In this document: piece after piece, positions 10,666-21,108 of the stretch
Position numbering within the stretch: position 1 is the stretch's first letter
Layout: the number at the start of each line of letters is the position of its first letter
Source of the DNA: Cenococcum geophilum 1.58
Taxonomy: Eukaryota; Ascomycota; Dothideomycetes; Gloniales; Gloniaceae
Length of the DNA stretch: 64,000 bases
NCBI GenBank assembly: GCA_001692895.1
Contig: KV748245.1
Span: 682,001 to 746,000, forward strand
Direction of reading: 5' to 3'
The notes under the pieces: generated by a model
Seen by the model: the letters and a program-made list of their open reading frames with translations, nothing else
Told to the model about the DNA's origin: nothing
Databases searched by the model: none
Position numbers and translations under genes: made by a program

Positions 10666-10779
10666 ACGTGTCTATACATTACTTAGCTAAAAACCCTGCA
10701 ACTTAGGTATTCAACCAGATGTTCAACACGGTTAATAACATCATTACTTACAACTACACTTAATAGGTCGTTCTTTTCA
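10666..10779 (+). repeat. Split direct repeat A2
   Basis: Second copy of A1, placed directly after B1. A short CCACCCACCC run follows it. Confidence 0.85.
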
Positions 10780-10857
10780 CCCACCCACCCCCCTTACAAT
10801 GTACATTAGATTAGTTACTTGTAGTCCTGTTTAGGTCTAGCGGCGGGCTATCCCATT

Positions 10858-11018
10858 AGGGGCACCGGGTAGGATTCAGGCCAGATCTCCAAAGTTTAGG
10901 CCTAAAAAGCCTTATAAACGCTAGGATATCGCCTAGATCCCGCCCTATAGGCCTACACCCCCCACAATTAATATATTTGAAATGGACTATGACCTGTTCG
11001 TGCCGTGCGAGAGATAGA
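10858..11018 (+). repeat. Split direct repeat B2 (right end of the element)
   Basis: Second copy of B1. MULE transposase coding sequence resumes immediately to its right. Confidence 0.85.
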
Positions 11019-12362
11019 CATGCCTTTATATCCTAGAAAGGGCTTAAAGATATCTTATAGTATTATAGTTAATTTAAAGGCGTGCCAATTAGCCAATATA
11101 TTCTACATAGTATAACTTTTTAACTTACCTATTTCCAAAATGCATATATAGATCTATATAGTAAGTAACAAACTCTCTATAATATAGCCACCACTTATCT
11201 TTTAAGTAGTTAATTAGCTATTCCTAATCGCTATAGTCCTCTATAAGTTAGTTCTAGGCTATAATAAACTTCTCTAATATATTTTAGCTATAGCAGTCTA
11301 CCTAGCGCTTTATAAACTTATCACAATACTCTTAAATCTTTTCCTTCTCCTTATCAGATAAGTCTCCTTATATTACTTAGTTACTTTACGCATATATAAG
11401 GACGTTCTTAGCGACATACCACAGGCAAAGGAGCTAAGGGACTCTAGGAAAGTACACGCGTAGTGCATTCTTAAGCGCCTATTCCTTATCCATAATCACG
11501 ACTTTAGGCGTTAAATTATAGCGGTAGTAGAGAAGGTAAAGCTATTAAATTACAAAGCTACAATCAACTTCTATTTCGCCTGGTAGAAAGCAGTAAGTAA
11601 GCTTAAAGTTCTGCCTAGTATTACTAACCCCTACTATATACAGAAAGGGCATCTTAAACTTATTCGTTTTGTAAGTATAATTAAGTAGTAAAATATTAGG
11701 GTTCTTCTAAAAGAATTTAATTAATTCTAGATAGGCAAAGAATAAATATTTAACTTAATTGCTATCGTCTTCCTTATACGCAAAGTAGTATTTTAAGTCA
11801 GGATCGTCGCTACCGTGCTCGCTAAGAGATTTAATTAATGCTTAAATTGGGGTAAGGCCTCCAAGGAGTCTCTTCTTATTTAACTTTCGTTCATTATAAA
11901 TATCTTAAATACTAATTATAATGTCCTTCTTCAGTAAATTTGTAAGTATTTTAGTAGCCCTAATACTACTACCTAATATATCTGCAATCGTCCTATTTAT
12001 ATTATAAAAACGCTAACAGTGTTATAGTAGAGCAATTAGGTCAACAGCTGCTGGGTAATTATAATTAGGATCCTTTACTTCTAGGCCCCATCTAATTAGT
12101 GTACGCGTTAATATAGCTTTAAAAGGACACTCTATTATGCGGGAGCTAGTAAGGCGTTCTCTAGAGGTATTAATATAGGCACGGCCTTTAGCACATTAAA
12201 GCCATATCTTGCGCACAGTGGGTGGCGTTTACTTACCAGTTTTAGTTCAAAAAGTTACTACTATATAGCCTTGCCCTTTCGTAAACTTGTTAATATCATT
12301 AATTGCAACCTCTAGGAAGTCGTACACCTTCTAGGGGGGTGGGTTAAGGGCTATAGATAGGT
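11019..12362 (-). pseudogene. MULE transposase, N-terminal and catalytic part
   Basis: Reads leftward. From about 12340 a FAR1/WRKY-GCM1-like DNA-binding region is visible (VYDFLEVAINDINKFTKGQG, KIWL.CAKGRA, SRIIECPFKAI, ending in a 'NYNYPAA' block where families have NHNHPAA). Then a linker with STTRATKILTNLL-like sequence and the MULE DDE domain: NILLLNYTYKTNKFKMPFLY (family LDCTYKTNKYKMPLL, first catalytic Asp now Asn, near 11680), FCFLPGE-like block, and KVVIMDKE.ALKNAL with the second Asp intact near 11495. It ends at the insertion at 11018 and resumes at 5998. Stops are TAA/TAG at expected Gln. Start uncertain: the MULE reading frame is open back to about 12362. Confidence 0.85.
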
Positions 12363-12402
12363 GGGCCGAATGCGAGGTAATGTTTTGGGCATAGGCGCGC
12401 AA

Positions 12403-12523
12403 CGCAATACAGATGTAAACAAGTTAAACGCATATAATATTCTAACTTAATTAGGAAGGAGCTAAACCAATTAAGGAGGGGGTGTCCGCATATTAATTAG
12501 GGGGTGTTAATTTACCGCTGGCC
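12403..12523 (-). repeat. MULE terminal inverted repeat, right
   Basis: Inverted copy of 4791-4933, ending TACCGCTGGCC at 12523. One 22-bp sub-repeat shorter than the left arm. Confidence 0.85.
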
Positions 12524-12531
12524 CTTAATAA
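12524..12531 (+). repeat. MULE target-site duplication, right (CTTAATAA)
   Basis: Directly follows the right TIR and matches the left copy except for one G to A change. Confidence 0.85.
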
Positions 12532-13084
12532 TACCCTTTAGCTTTATAAACGCTCCGAGCTCGTTTTAACATTATATAAATAATACCCTACGTTCTTACC
12601 TAGATATCTTCTATACTGCTTATATTAACGACATTTTAATATATAGTAATAACCTAACTAAATACCGGAAATACGTTAATCTTATTTTATAAGCCCTATA
12701 AGGAGCTAGTCTATAATTAGATATAAATAAATGCAAATTTTATAAAACAAAAGTCCTATACCTTAGACTTTTTATTTTTATAAACGGTATATAAATAGAT
12801 TGAAAAAAAGTTAAAGTAATTATAAACTAGTAAGAACCTAAGAACGGTAAGGATATAAGAGCCTTTATAGAATTTGCTAATTTCTACTAATGGTTTATTA
12901 ATAACTTCTCCGCCTTAGTTTTACCCCTTATAGCTCTAACCTAAAAGAATAAAGCCTTTATCTTTAATAAGGAATATAAAAAGGTCTTTATTTATCTAAA
13001 GGTTATATTTACTACCGCGCCTATACTATAATACTTTAACCTAAACTAAATAGATATTATAGAAGCTAACTTATCTAACTATAT
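12532..13084 (+). pseudogene. Ty3/gypsy RT, right fragment, and RNase H start
   Basis: Continues the RT of 4647-4782: PFSFINAPSSF, then YLDIFYTAYINDILIYS, the catalytic box (family AYIDDILIYS; first Asp reads Asn). Next come the thumb segment (KCKFYKTKVLYL, family KCEF....VKYLG), FIEFANFY.WFINNFS (family FLGFANFYRRFI..FS), an APIL.YFNL block and a IIEANLS end where RNase H families have VETDAS. It is cut at 13085 by the LTR of a second gypsy. All stops are TAA/TAG/TGA at family Gln, Trp or Arg positions. Confidence 0.85.
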
Positions 13085-13300
13085 GTAACGGGACTAGCCT
13101 AGTTACAGTAGGAATGTCTCGGTGAAACACTCGATAGATAAATTCTGACGATTTAACCAAAATCTGCTAAATCAATCGAATTACCGAAGTCCGTTAAAGA
13201 CCGCATGCGTATATACGCACGCATTAACCACCAAGCCCCTGACTATTTAATGATATAATTCTCTTATTATTCCTTTCTCTTCTTTACATAACGTCTTATT
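13085..13300 (+). repeat. Probable 5' LTR of a second gypsy element
   Basis: Starts TGTAACGGGACTAGCC, typical of fungal gypsy LTRs, exactly where the RNase H of the previous element stops. It has a pyrimidine-rich block at about 13255-13300. The right end is not defined because no second copy lies in the window. Confidence 0.5.
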
Positions 13301-13394
13301 CTTAGCGAGAGCTATATACCTTTAGATTTAGATAGAATTTATATTATTCCTTTAAATCTTCCTAAAGTTTCTCCGCGCCCTTATATTACATTAT

Positions 13395-14520
13395 ATTAAT
13401 ACTAATACCCTTAAAATAGCAAACAAACTTAAATCCGCCACGTTAACTATTATAGCTCTAGTTAGGGAATAAATGACTATAATATAATAGTCCTTTATAG
13501 ATGCCTTGGCCTAGCAACAAACTATACTAGAAGCTTAGCATTAGTAATTAATTAAGGCAATATATAAAAAACTCTATAACGCCAAAGTACTCGCATTAGA
13601 GACCCTAATAATAACACCTATAAATAAAATTAAAATAACTATATATAAACTTAACCCATTAAATACGAACCCCAAACTAGTAATAGTAGCTTAACCCGTA
13701 CCTATAACAAACCTAGTACCTACTATAAAATCTAAAAAGCTCCCTAACCATCTAATATTTAATAAAAATTAAAATAACCTACGTCCCTTTATAACTAAGC
13801 TCCGTCTTAAACTTTTAATAAACTATAACTAATACCCTACTAAAGCTAGCAAGATTAGCTATAGAATGTCTCGTTTAAGCAAAGACGCTATATAAACTAT
13901 AAACCCATTCTTTTATAACGGTACCTTCGTTAATTTCAAAATCTTTATCTCTCTACTAAAACGAATATATAATAACGCCAGCCACGAATATATAGCTATT
14001 ACTAAACTTAAAAACCTATAATAACGGAACCAAGACTTTACTAGCTTCTTTTTAGAATTTTTAGGCCTTATTAGTAAACTAGATTAGAATAAAGCCGCTA
14101 GAGTTACTGCCCTCCGCTAAGCTATTTTAGATAAAATTAGAGTATAGTTAGTAGGTAGAGAACTGCTAAAGGACTTACCCGAATTTGCTATAATATATTA
14201 ATAAATTAATAAGGACCTTCGATATAATAAATAGACTTATTCCCTAAAGCTAACTATACCTCGCGTTTAAAACTCTATAAAACTAGTATATACCCTAAAG
14301 CGCGATCCGTCTCTAAGACCTAAAAGCCCTATATATAACCCTATGGACCTTAATGCTACCTAATCCTCTACACCCTTAGAAACTAATAAATAAAGAATAT
14401 AAGCCATAAATAGAGAATGTTTTAGATATAGAAAAAAGGGATATATTTAAAGGAATTGCCGAACTTACCCTTTTAAAAAGGTCCGCTGTAACTCCTCTCG
14501 GTCCTTAAGTTATACTTATT
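13395..14520 (+). pseudogene. Ty3/gypsy Gag, RIP-degraded
   Basis: Capsid-type Gag. Central part reads KLPNHLIFNKN, FITKLRLKLLIN, SYRMSRLSKDAI and a FLEFLGLISKLD segment, the usual order in fungal gypsy Gag (PDPF.G.R..L..FL..., ARW). Near 14415-14460 is ECFRYRKKGYI.RNC; undoing TGT to TAT and CAT to TAT gives the standard CX2CX4HX4C knuckle. About 370 codons with many TAA/TAG stops. It follows the LTR at 13085 in the right orientation, so it belongs to that element. No protease or RT follows; the element is truncated at about 14,520. Confidence 0.75.
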
Positions 14521-15183
14521 CTATAAATTATACTTAGTCGCCATAAAGCATCTTACCTTTAGTTAACTTAGAAAATAAATTATCCTAGGGCTAAGTCGCG
14601 CCTTAGGATAAGAAGTGGAAAAGTATAAGTATCTAGGCTCTTTTAGCGCTAATATATAATATAACTAGTTAAATATATATGGTGGTGGGAATGCATCTGT
14701 TTTTGGGGGTTATTGGCCGCCGCTTTTGGCGGCATTCCCACCTCGCTTAGACCCTGTCACATCGCCGCTTTAAAGAAGCTCTGTTCGCTTAAGCAATCCC
14801 TATTATACCCCGTCTATTATTCTAAAGGGGCAGAAACGGGACACAAGCTTTAGCAAAGCTTGTTGGCGCTTACATTAATTTAACATAGCATAGCCCATGT
14901 AGAAAAGCCAGCGTCTACTTAAAGAAATGGCCTGCTCGCCTTCTCCCTACACTTCCTCCCTTTACCACTCTTGTTCTACTTCCTCTCTCTCTCCCTTTAC
15001 TATCCTTATTCCACTTCCTCTCCCGCGATTTAATCCTTATCTATAATACTTACCTTACCTATTTGGCAAACTCGCCGTCGCTAGAATGGTGGTATACCTA
15101 TTGAAGTAGCTGCTCCGGCTTATAGGACGGAGAGGAGAGGAGTACTCTACGCCGCCGCCGTTTATTAAAACTTAAATTTATGA
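14521..15183. other. Non-coding stretch with hairpins, upstream of the DUF3435 gene
   Basis: Contains an 8-bp stem TTATCCTA/TAGGATAA at about 14580-14611, the larger hairpin at 14684-14742, then less A/T-rich, pyrimidine-rich sequence (14935-15030, repeated CTTCCTCTC and CCCTTTAC). That last part looks like a promoter or 5' leader. No gene seen. Confidence 0.4.
14684..14742. repeat. Hairpin with GGTGGGAATGC arms
   Basis: GGTGGGAATGC at 14684-14694 pairs with GCATTCCCACC at 14732-14742. Inside it GCCGCC at 14716-14721 pairs with GGCGGC at 14728-14733. It lies about 450 bases upstream of the DUF3435 coding region and is GC-richer than its surroundings. Confidence 0.75.
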
Positions 15184-17722
15184 CTCTAAAGTCTAGACTC
15201 GGATATAGACACCGATCTAGATATATATATTCGTTTAGAAGATAGTATAGATTTAGATTCTGGAGAACTAGATATGGAATTAGATGCGGAATTAGATATG
15301 GAATTAGATGCGGAATTAGATGCGGAATTAGATGCGGAGTCTAATACAGAGTTAGATACGGGATTAGACGTGGAATTGGACTCTAAAGCTAAGGAAATAT
15401 TAAAAGACATTGCTAAATTAGAAGAGGAGGGACCCGCGAAACCGAACCATACTTCTTATACTAAGAAACTATAAAAGAGGGAAGGCGAAATCTGGGAGAT
15501 ATAAATTATAAAAATTTCTGCTAACTTATTATTATACCCTCTAATTACTATAAACTAGGTACTGCCTAAAGATTAAAAAGAAAACCTAAAAAACCGCAGA
15601 TAATTAGCTGCGTAAATACGCCCCAATAGTGTTTAAAGTATATCTCCGCTAGCGGAAGAGAAATTTTTAAATTAAGAAGGAGAGCTTAATACGAAGCTAT
15701 TGGAAACGAATTAGTATATGCTATATAGACCTTACACGCCATTAGATAGATAGTAATATCCTTAATGATATTTACAATGTAAGTTCCTACCCCTCCTTTA
15801 AGGTAGGCTAATAGCTATAAAAGTAGATCCTGAGCCTTAAGCTTGACAAGTTATAAAAGGAAAAGTACGCTATATTTGTCTAAGACCTTTATGCTATCCT
15901 CCACGCTTTCTAGATTAACGATATTAAGCCACTCTACGGCTTTATTTAAGTCTAAATTTCGCTTCTTCTTCTACTTAGCGTAGCTATAGCCACAAGACTA
16001 GGCGCTTTAGTGGAAAGCGCTAGTGCTAAAGGCAGCAATAAAGCCGTCTGGTTTAAAAATATTAACGTTATAGTTGTTTGCAGTAAGAAATACTCTAATA
16101 AGAGTACGGTTGTGGTAAATATAAACCTAAAATATATTAAGAATAAAGAAAAGGATGGTAAACCGTAAGCTTTGTGCTGTGTCTAAACAATATATCCTAC
16201 TAACTGTAAATCTATAGAAAGAAATTTACCTTCCGTCTAGAAGACCTTCCTACATTTTATATTGTTTTGTATATCTTAGCCGTCGGCGTTAGTTAAGACG
16301 CATTCTAAGATAACTTTACAAGTATTTAAGATATCTTTAACCTTAAGGTACTAGCGCACCGCGACGTGCTATATATTGGGTGGAAGGACGAAGTACTAGA
16401 TTAGCCATTCTTCTGCGACGTCAGTTATACAACTAGGGGTGGCAATGTTATAAAAGAAAAGGCCTTTCTATACGCTAAATACTATAATATATTTGTACAC
16501 CTAGGGCTTATTACTAGGTTTAAGGAGGCACTAGAGCTGTACCAGCTGCGATGGGCTTTAGGTAAAAATATTAACGGTAGGTCTGCTTAATAATCACCTC
16601 TGGACCTAGTTATATATTAATTATATAGATAGACACTCTTACTCCGGAAGAGCAGAACCAGACTATGGGCCATCTTAGTAGTATGTATAAGAGATATTAT
16701 ATACTAATATATATTACAAGCAATTACTAGAGTATCTATTTTAGAAGTCCTTTATAGGATCTCCTTATTAAATCTATCGCGAGAATAGGGCTATTATAAG
16801 ATCGACGAGCGCCTATAGAGCTCAATAACGACCAGCTAGAAGAAGTCCGCAATAACCCTAAGCTTAGAGCGCTTTATAACGAATAAGAAGAATATAAAAA
16901 CCTTATTTATAGTAAAGGCCTCTACCCCGTTACTAAGGCTAAAGGCACTAAATTATACTAGTAATATAAAGAGACTAAGCGGAATATTAGCATAACGTAT
17001 TAAAGGTTATAGAGGGAACGATTAATGACCGCTATTTGTAAATTCCACGACTTAATTAATACAATTAAGATAGCTAGGCAGCTTAGTAGGAAGGGCCTAA
17101 CTAAGGTATTAACACTACTAAGGCGGGAATTTAAACTTCTAGAGCGGGCTACTATTGCTAGAATACTCTTTACACCTTTTAAAAACGAAAATGCCCAGGT
17201 TAAGTTTATCGAAAACCTAGCTTAACTATGTTATTAATAAGAAACGGCTTAATGTAAACCTTTGAAACGGAAGAAAATAGACTTCGTCATCTTTAAAAAT
17301 AAGAAAATATCTTATATGCGAAAGTAAAGGGATATTGGTCTTAAGAGTACCTTAAATTACTAAACTCCCAATTATATGTCCCTAAAGGAAGAGTCGTCGG
17401 ATAATAAATATTGTGGGACTATTTAATAAGAGCTTGGCACTTTAGACGCTGCTAAAGCTAAGATAGTTTAGTTATATCCCATAGAGCTTTCCTACCCAGT
17501 ATACCTTATTTATATAGGTAATAATAGGTTCTTATACGAAAAACAGATGCGCTATATACCGCGAAAAAACGTCCTAAAGAAGTACGTAGATACCCATTTT
17601 CAACGCCCCGAATATTAGAGAGAGTTTTAATATTACCACCCTAAATGTTCCATTAAGCTAGATAGTATAATATATTTTAAGAGACATATATCTAATACGC
17701 ATAGAGTGTCTTACTAATATAC
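15184..17722 (+). pseudogene. DUF3435/FluG-domain protein (Starship captain family), RIP-degraded
   Basis: DUF3435 proteins are fungal tyrosine-recombinase relatives; some are the 'captains' that move Starship elements. Order seen: an acidic ELD repeat (15271-15360); an AKEILKDIAKLEEE and YTKKL stretch; then, read through stops and frame changes, LYAILHAF, ISLLLLLSVAIATRLGALVE (about 15937-16010), KGSNKAV, KYIKNKEKDGKP, ELYQLR-like sequence, and 'QTMGHLS' at about 16660; then a stop-free run 17025-17225 with KFHDLINTIKIARQL and VKFIENLA. The C-terminus has a C2H2-type finger (CSIKL..IIHFKRHISNTH, about 17650-17700). This order matches FluG-type DUF3435 proteins. The C-terminal fingers are common in non-captain members, so captain status is inference. 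Confidence 0.7.
15271..15360 (+). repeat. Acidic ELDAELD-coding tandem repeat
   Basis: GGAATTAGATGC(A/G) and GGAATTAGATAT units of 12 bp repeat about seven times and encode alternating MELD and AELD. They are at the N-terminus of the DUF3435 protein. Confidence 0.8.
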
Positions 17723-18839
17723 GCGGACTCCCCCTTTGCTGGTATATATTGTAAGGGAAACGCATTATTATTACTATCTCTATATTTAAGATAACAAGCA
17801 AAAAAAGATAGGGAAGGGAAGAAGGGAGGGAGGAAGGTAATAGTAGGTAGCTCCTTCTCTCTTTAGTTATAGATTATGTCATATTAAGAAGTTTTCCTTT
17901 AGAGAGAATTCTTAATTAGAAGAAGCGGTAAGGGAAGTAAGAGAGATAGGGGGTAACTTAGCCGCGAGAGTCTATAATAAGGTCCTCTTTATAGCGAAAG
18001 GCATTAATATTACCACCTATTTACCGTCTATTCAGCACTTACTTATCGCTTATAATAAACAGATAGCTTATATATAACGTTTATTACTTATCTAGTTCTT
18101 TATAGGAATTTCAATTACTAGCGAGCCAGCAAACTTAAATATATATTAGAAAGAAGAGCGGATTTATAATATAGCTAAAACCAGCCTTATAATCTAACGT
18201 GAATATATTCCGCCTAAATAAGCGGATCGCCTCTTTTACTCTTGTCTACTCCGTATTCTAACGGCCTTAAACGCCTTATAGTTCTCATTCCAGGTTTTAG
18301 AATATCTTCCCCTTAAACTCTAGAGGACCTACAGATCTCGCTTCACGCCTTTAGCTTATGCTATCTTGGCCTCATAGCCCTATATATACTAGGTTAAGGG
18401 ATAGTCGCTTATAAATTAGCTTCCAGTTTTTATACTTTAGAAATTCTACATATAGTTACCTATCCTGTATATCTATTATGCTAGAGATATATTAGACGTA
18501 TTAATTCGTTAATAGTAGCAATTACTCTTATACTATTATAGGTATAATAAATATGCAAGAGGATTTAAGTAGTAGAGAATAGTATAATAAGACACAATCT
18601 GTATAAAAGAAAAAGGATATAAATATAAAAAAAATTTCAAGAGAAAACAAAGAAAGCAACATTCTAGGAAACCTAGACGGCTTAATAGATATAAGAAGAT
18701 TAACCTAGGGTTCGCTAGAAAGCCATACACACAATTTATAAAAATCCTATTTAGCTCTAGGTAATGGAAACTGGTCAACACTAATAGAGGAGTAAGATAT
18801 TAATTAGAGGCTTAAACTAAGTAGGATAAAGAGGATCTA
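17723..18839. other. No recognised gene
   Basis: Between the DUF3435 pseudogene and the end of the exchanger. A purine-rich run (GGGAAGGGAAGAAGGGAGGG) lies near 17810. An 81-codon minus-strand open frame at 18536-18781 has no support from composition or motif. Confidence 0.35.
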
Positions 18840-20385
18840 AAACTTAATAAAACCAGCTAGCAACTGTAATAATAGTATAGATTACTATAATAAGAACGCC
18901 TTTAAGCTAGTCTATTTTAGTGTTAGTTGTAATAGATTACCTATATAGAAAGGAAAACTTACTAGATTTGCTATCTTAAATAAGATAATTTACTAGAAGC
19001 ACGGCAATAAACAAAACAGCGATTAGAAAGGTATTGAAATAAAGCGTTATATAATCCTAGCCTATAATCTAACTAAGTATAATAATAAATGGGAGAACTA
19101 GAAGAGCGATTTATATACTAGATCTAATAGTAATATTAATTACTAGATTTATTTTATCCTTATAAGCTACTATAACCGCTATTACGTACTTAGCAGCGTT
19201 TCTAATAATTAGGAGTAGGATAAGACCGATAAAAGTAGTAGAGACAGTGCCGCTTACCATAATATTACTAATGCTGTTAACCATAAACTTGGAATAGAAG
19301 GCAACTAACGCGGTAGAGATTCCAAGGGTTATAATTGCACCCTAGATTGTTAATTGGGGCTCCTTAATCTCGTTATCTTCCTTTTCTGCGTTTAAATCCT
19401 ATATAGGCTGTTCTTGGTTTACTCCGCCTCCAGATATAACTGGCGCTCTAGCGCCGATCTATGCGATACCACAGAGAGGTATACCCTACTTATAGGAGGA
19501 CCTGCGCTTAGGAGCCCTTTAGCTTAGAGTATTACACATTTTGGTATATAACTTTAATTAAAATATAAGGTAGCAAACGTATACAATTAGGAGGATGATA
19601 GCTATTCCACGGGAAAGCTCTAAATTAAGTGTAGAGCTATTAGGGCTTATGGCTGCGTGGGTTAATACCTATTATAGGTCTAAAGCTATTATTTAACTTA
19701 CTTAACAGTGTAGAGTGGAAGGCGGTTAGAATAATTAGACTGCCGACATACAGAGCTAGAAGACCAGCCGCAGTACCTACTACTATTACATTAAAATGTT
19801 GTTCCACCCGGTTAAAAGCATATACTAAGGATAAGGAGTAAGTTCGAAAGCATACTGCCGATTAAGGAAGTTTTAACAATAGTAATCTAGCCCTTAGTTA
19901 GGGCTAAGATGGAGACGATTAATTTAACAGCGTTTCTGCGCCAAATATTAGATAATATTAGAACAAATAAGAAGCGGAGAAACGTACCTAAAAGTTGCGT
20001 TTAAAAGACTACCTAATATATTACCAGCGCGGAGCGTAATCTCTTTAGTAGCGTAACTAAGCATTGCAGCAAGCGGAATAATAGCAATAAAGTTAACAAT
20101 AAATATAGTAATACCGTTAACGTGAAGATAATTGACTATAAAGCCGACGGGAACGGCAAGAAGAAATATATTTATCTATAAGCTAAACAAGACAGCACAA
20201 ACCTAATCCTTAGTAGGTATATTACGCTTCAAAGCTACTTTTAGCCTTTCCTCCTTAATTGTTAGCTTAAGATATAAGGATCTTCGTAGGCCTATACCGG
20301 CCTCTTCGTCAGGTTATTTATTATTAGGCCTCGTCTAGGCTGCTTAATAGGCTTTTAAAAGTGTTGCTAGATCTAAATATGCCAT
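18840..20385 (-). pseudogene. Vacuolar Ca2+/H+ exchanger (VCX/CAX type), RIP-degraded
   Basis: Ca2+/H+ antiporter of the vacuolar membrane. From an ATG at 20385 (MAYLDLATLLKAY) it reads leftward through the CAX order: INFIAIIPLAAMLSYATKEI, then GNILGSLLNATFRYVSPLLI (family GETLGGLLNATFGNAVELI), a gap with degraded middle helices, an acidic loop (DLNAEKEDNEIKEPQL, about 19370), then ITLGISTALVAFYSKFMVNS, FIGLILLLIIRNAAKYVIAV (family GNAAEHVTAV), a INLVINITIRSSI.IALLVLPF block and VLLVNYLI.D.KS. The key acidic positions of both repeats are lost (E to K, G to R, H to Y). Ends near 18840 with VASWFY, as the family does. Stops are TAA/TAG. A host-type gene, not a known transposon gene. Confidence 0.85.
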
Positions 20386-20759
20386 TATAAGCACGGTTTT
20401 TAATTTTTCCTAGAAAGAGCACGATGGAGAAGGGTGATTTTATAGTCTAGAGGGTACCTATATATAGCAAAGACTAAGAAGTCCGATAGTACTTAGGCTA
20501 ACACTAATACCTTAAATCCACAATAGTGCGTTTAGCTTTTTTTTTAGTTAATTTTATAAGCGAGGATCTAAAGTAAATTCCAGAATAGTTGCTATGGAGG
20601 AGAGGAGGATTAACGTTAATAACTAGACAGAACGGCTAATAAAAAAAGAGAAGATAGAGTGTTCTAATAGACGAATAATAAGTGAAAAGTAAACCGACTA
20701 CTTATAGAAATGAGGACGCAGTAGAACGTATAAATAAGGGTATAAGTCTATATACCTAA
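20386..20759. other. Upstream region of the exchanger, no gene
   Basis: About 370 bases between the exchanger ATG and the left direct repeat. Contains a T9 run near 20540. No gene seen. Confidence 0.4.
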
Positions 20760-21108
20760 GTACTAGCTGCTTAGTGTTTTAAATATAAGTCCTCCTTTAA
20801 CGCAAGGCAGATTAATAGGAGTTATTATACCGCCTGTATAAGGCGGAGCGCTTATAAAGGGCTTAGCTAGAATGCTAATTAAACTACCCTATAACGCACC
20901 AACAGCTCCTTTGCTATAGATGGGGAGTAAATATACAAGATTAACTGGCTAAGATGAGTCTACTGCTTAAGTAGTGCCTTGCTCTGTAAAGGGTGGGCGT
21001 CAGGAGTAGATTATATAATGTTATTCCTACTAGGTAAGGTGTTATTAGGGGGTCATTGTTGGCCTCTAGTTCTAGTTTATAATTTTATATAAACGCCTCC
21101 GAACCCTA
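20760..21108 (+). repeat. LTR-like direct repeat, left
   Basis: Starts GTACTAGCTGCTTAG and ends CCGAACCCTA. Matches 26472-26819 throughout, with many C/T and G/A differences. Confidence 0.85.

Larger units (their letters stand above)
5999..11018 (+). mobile_element. Tyrosine-recombinase retrotransposon (Ngaro/PAT-like) with split direct repeats
   Basis: A 5.0-kb element of the DIRS order. It has the split-repeat layout A1 (5999-6112), coding region, B1 (10497-10660), A2 (10666-10779), B2 (10858-11018). The A pair and the B pair are direct repeats with mostly C/T and G/A differences. The coding region gives Gag, RT, RNase H and tyrosine recombinase in one frame. No methyltransferase and no integrase were seen, which favours Ngaro over classic DIRS. 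It interrupts the MULE transposase. Junctions share a GATAGACAT/ACGTGTC-like core and no long target duplication, as expected for recombinase-mediated insertion. Confidence 0.85.
4791..12523 (-). mobile_element. Mutator-like element (MULE) with TIRs and nested insertion
   Basis: A 7.7-kb DNA transposon bounded by inverted repeats (4791-4933 and 12403-12523) that begin GGCCAGCGGTAAATTAACAC, flanked by an 8-bp target duplication. Its single transposase gene is on the minus strand and is split into two parts by a tyrosine-recombinase retrotransposon (5999-11018). Without that insert the MULE would be about 2.7 kb, a normal size. It sits in the reverse transcriptase of a plus-strand gypsy element. 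All parts carry RIP-type stops. Confidence 0.85.
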
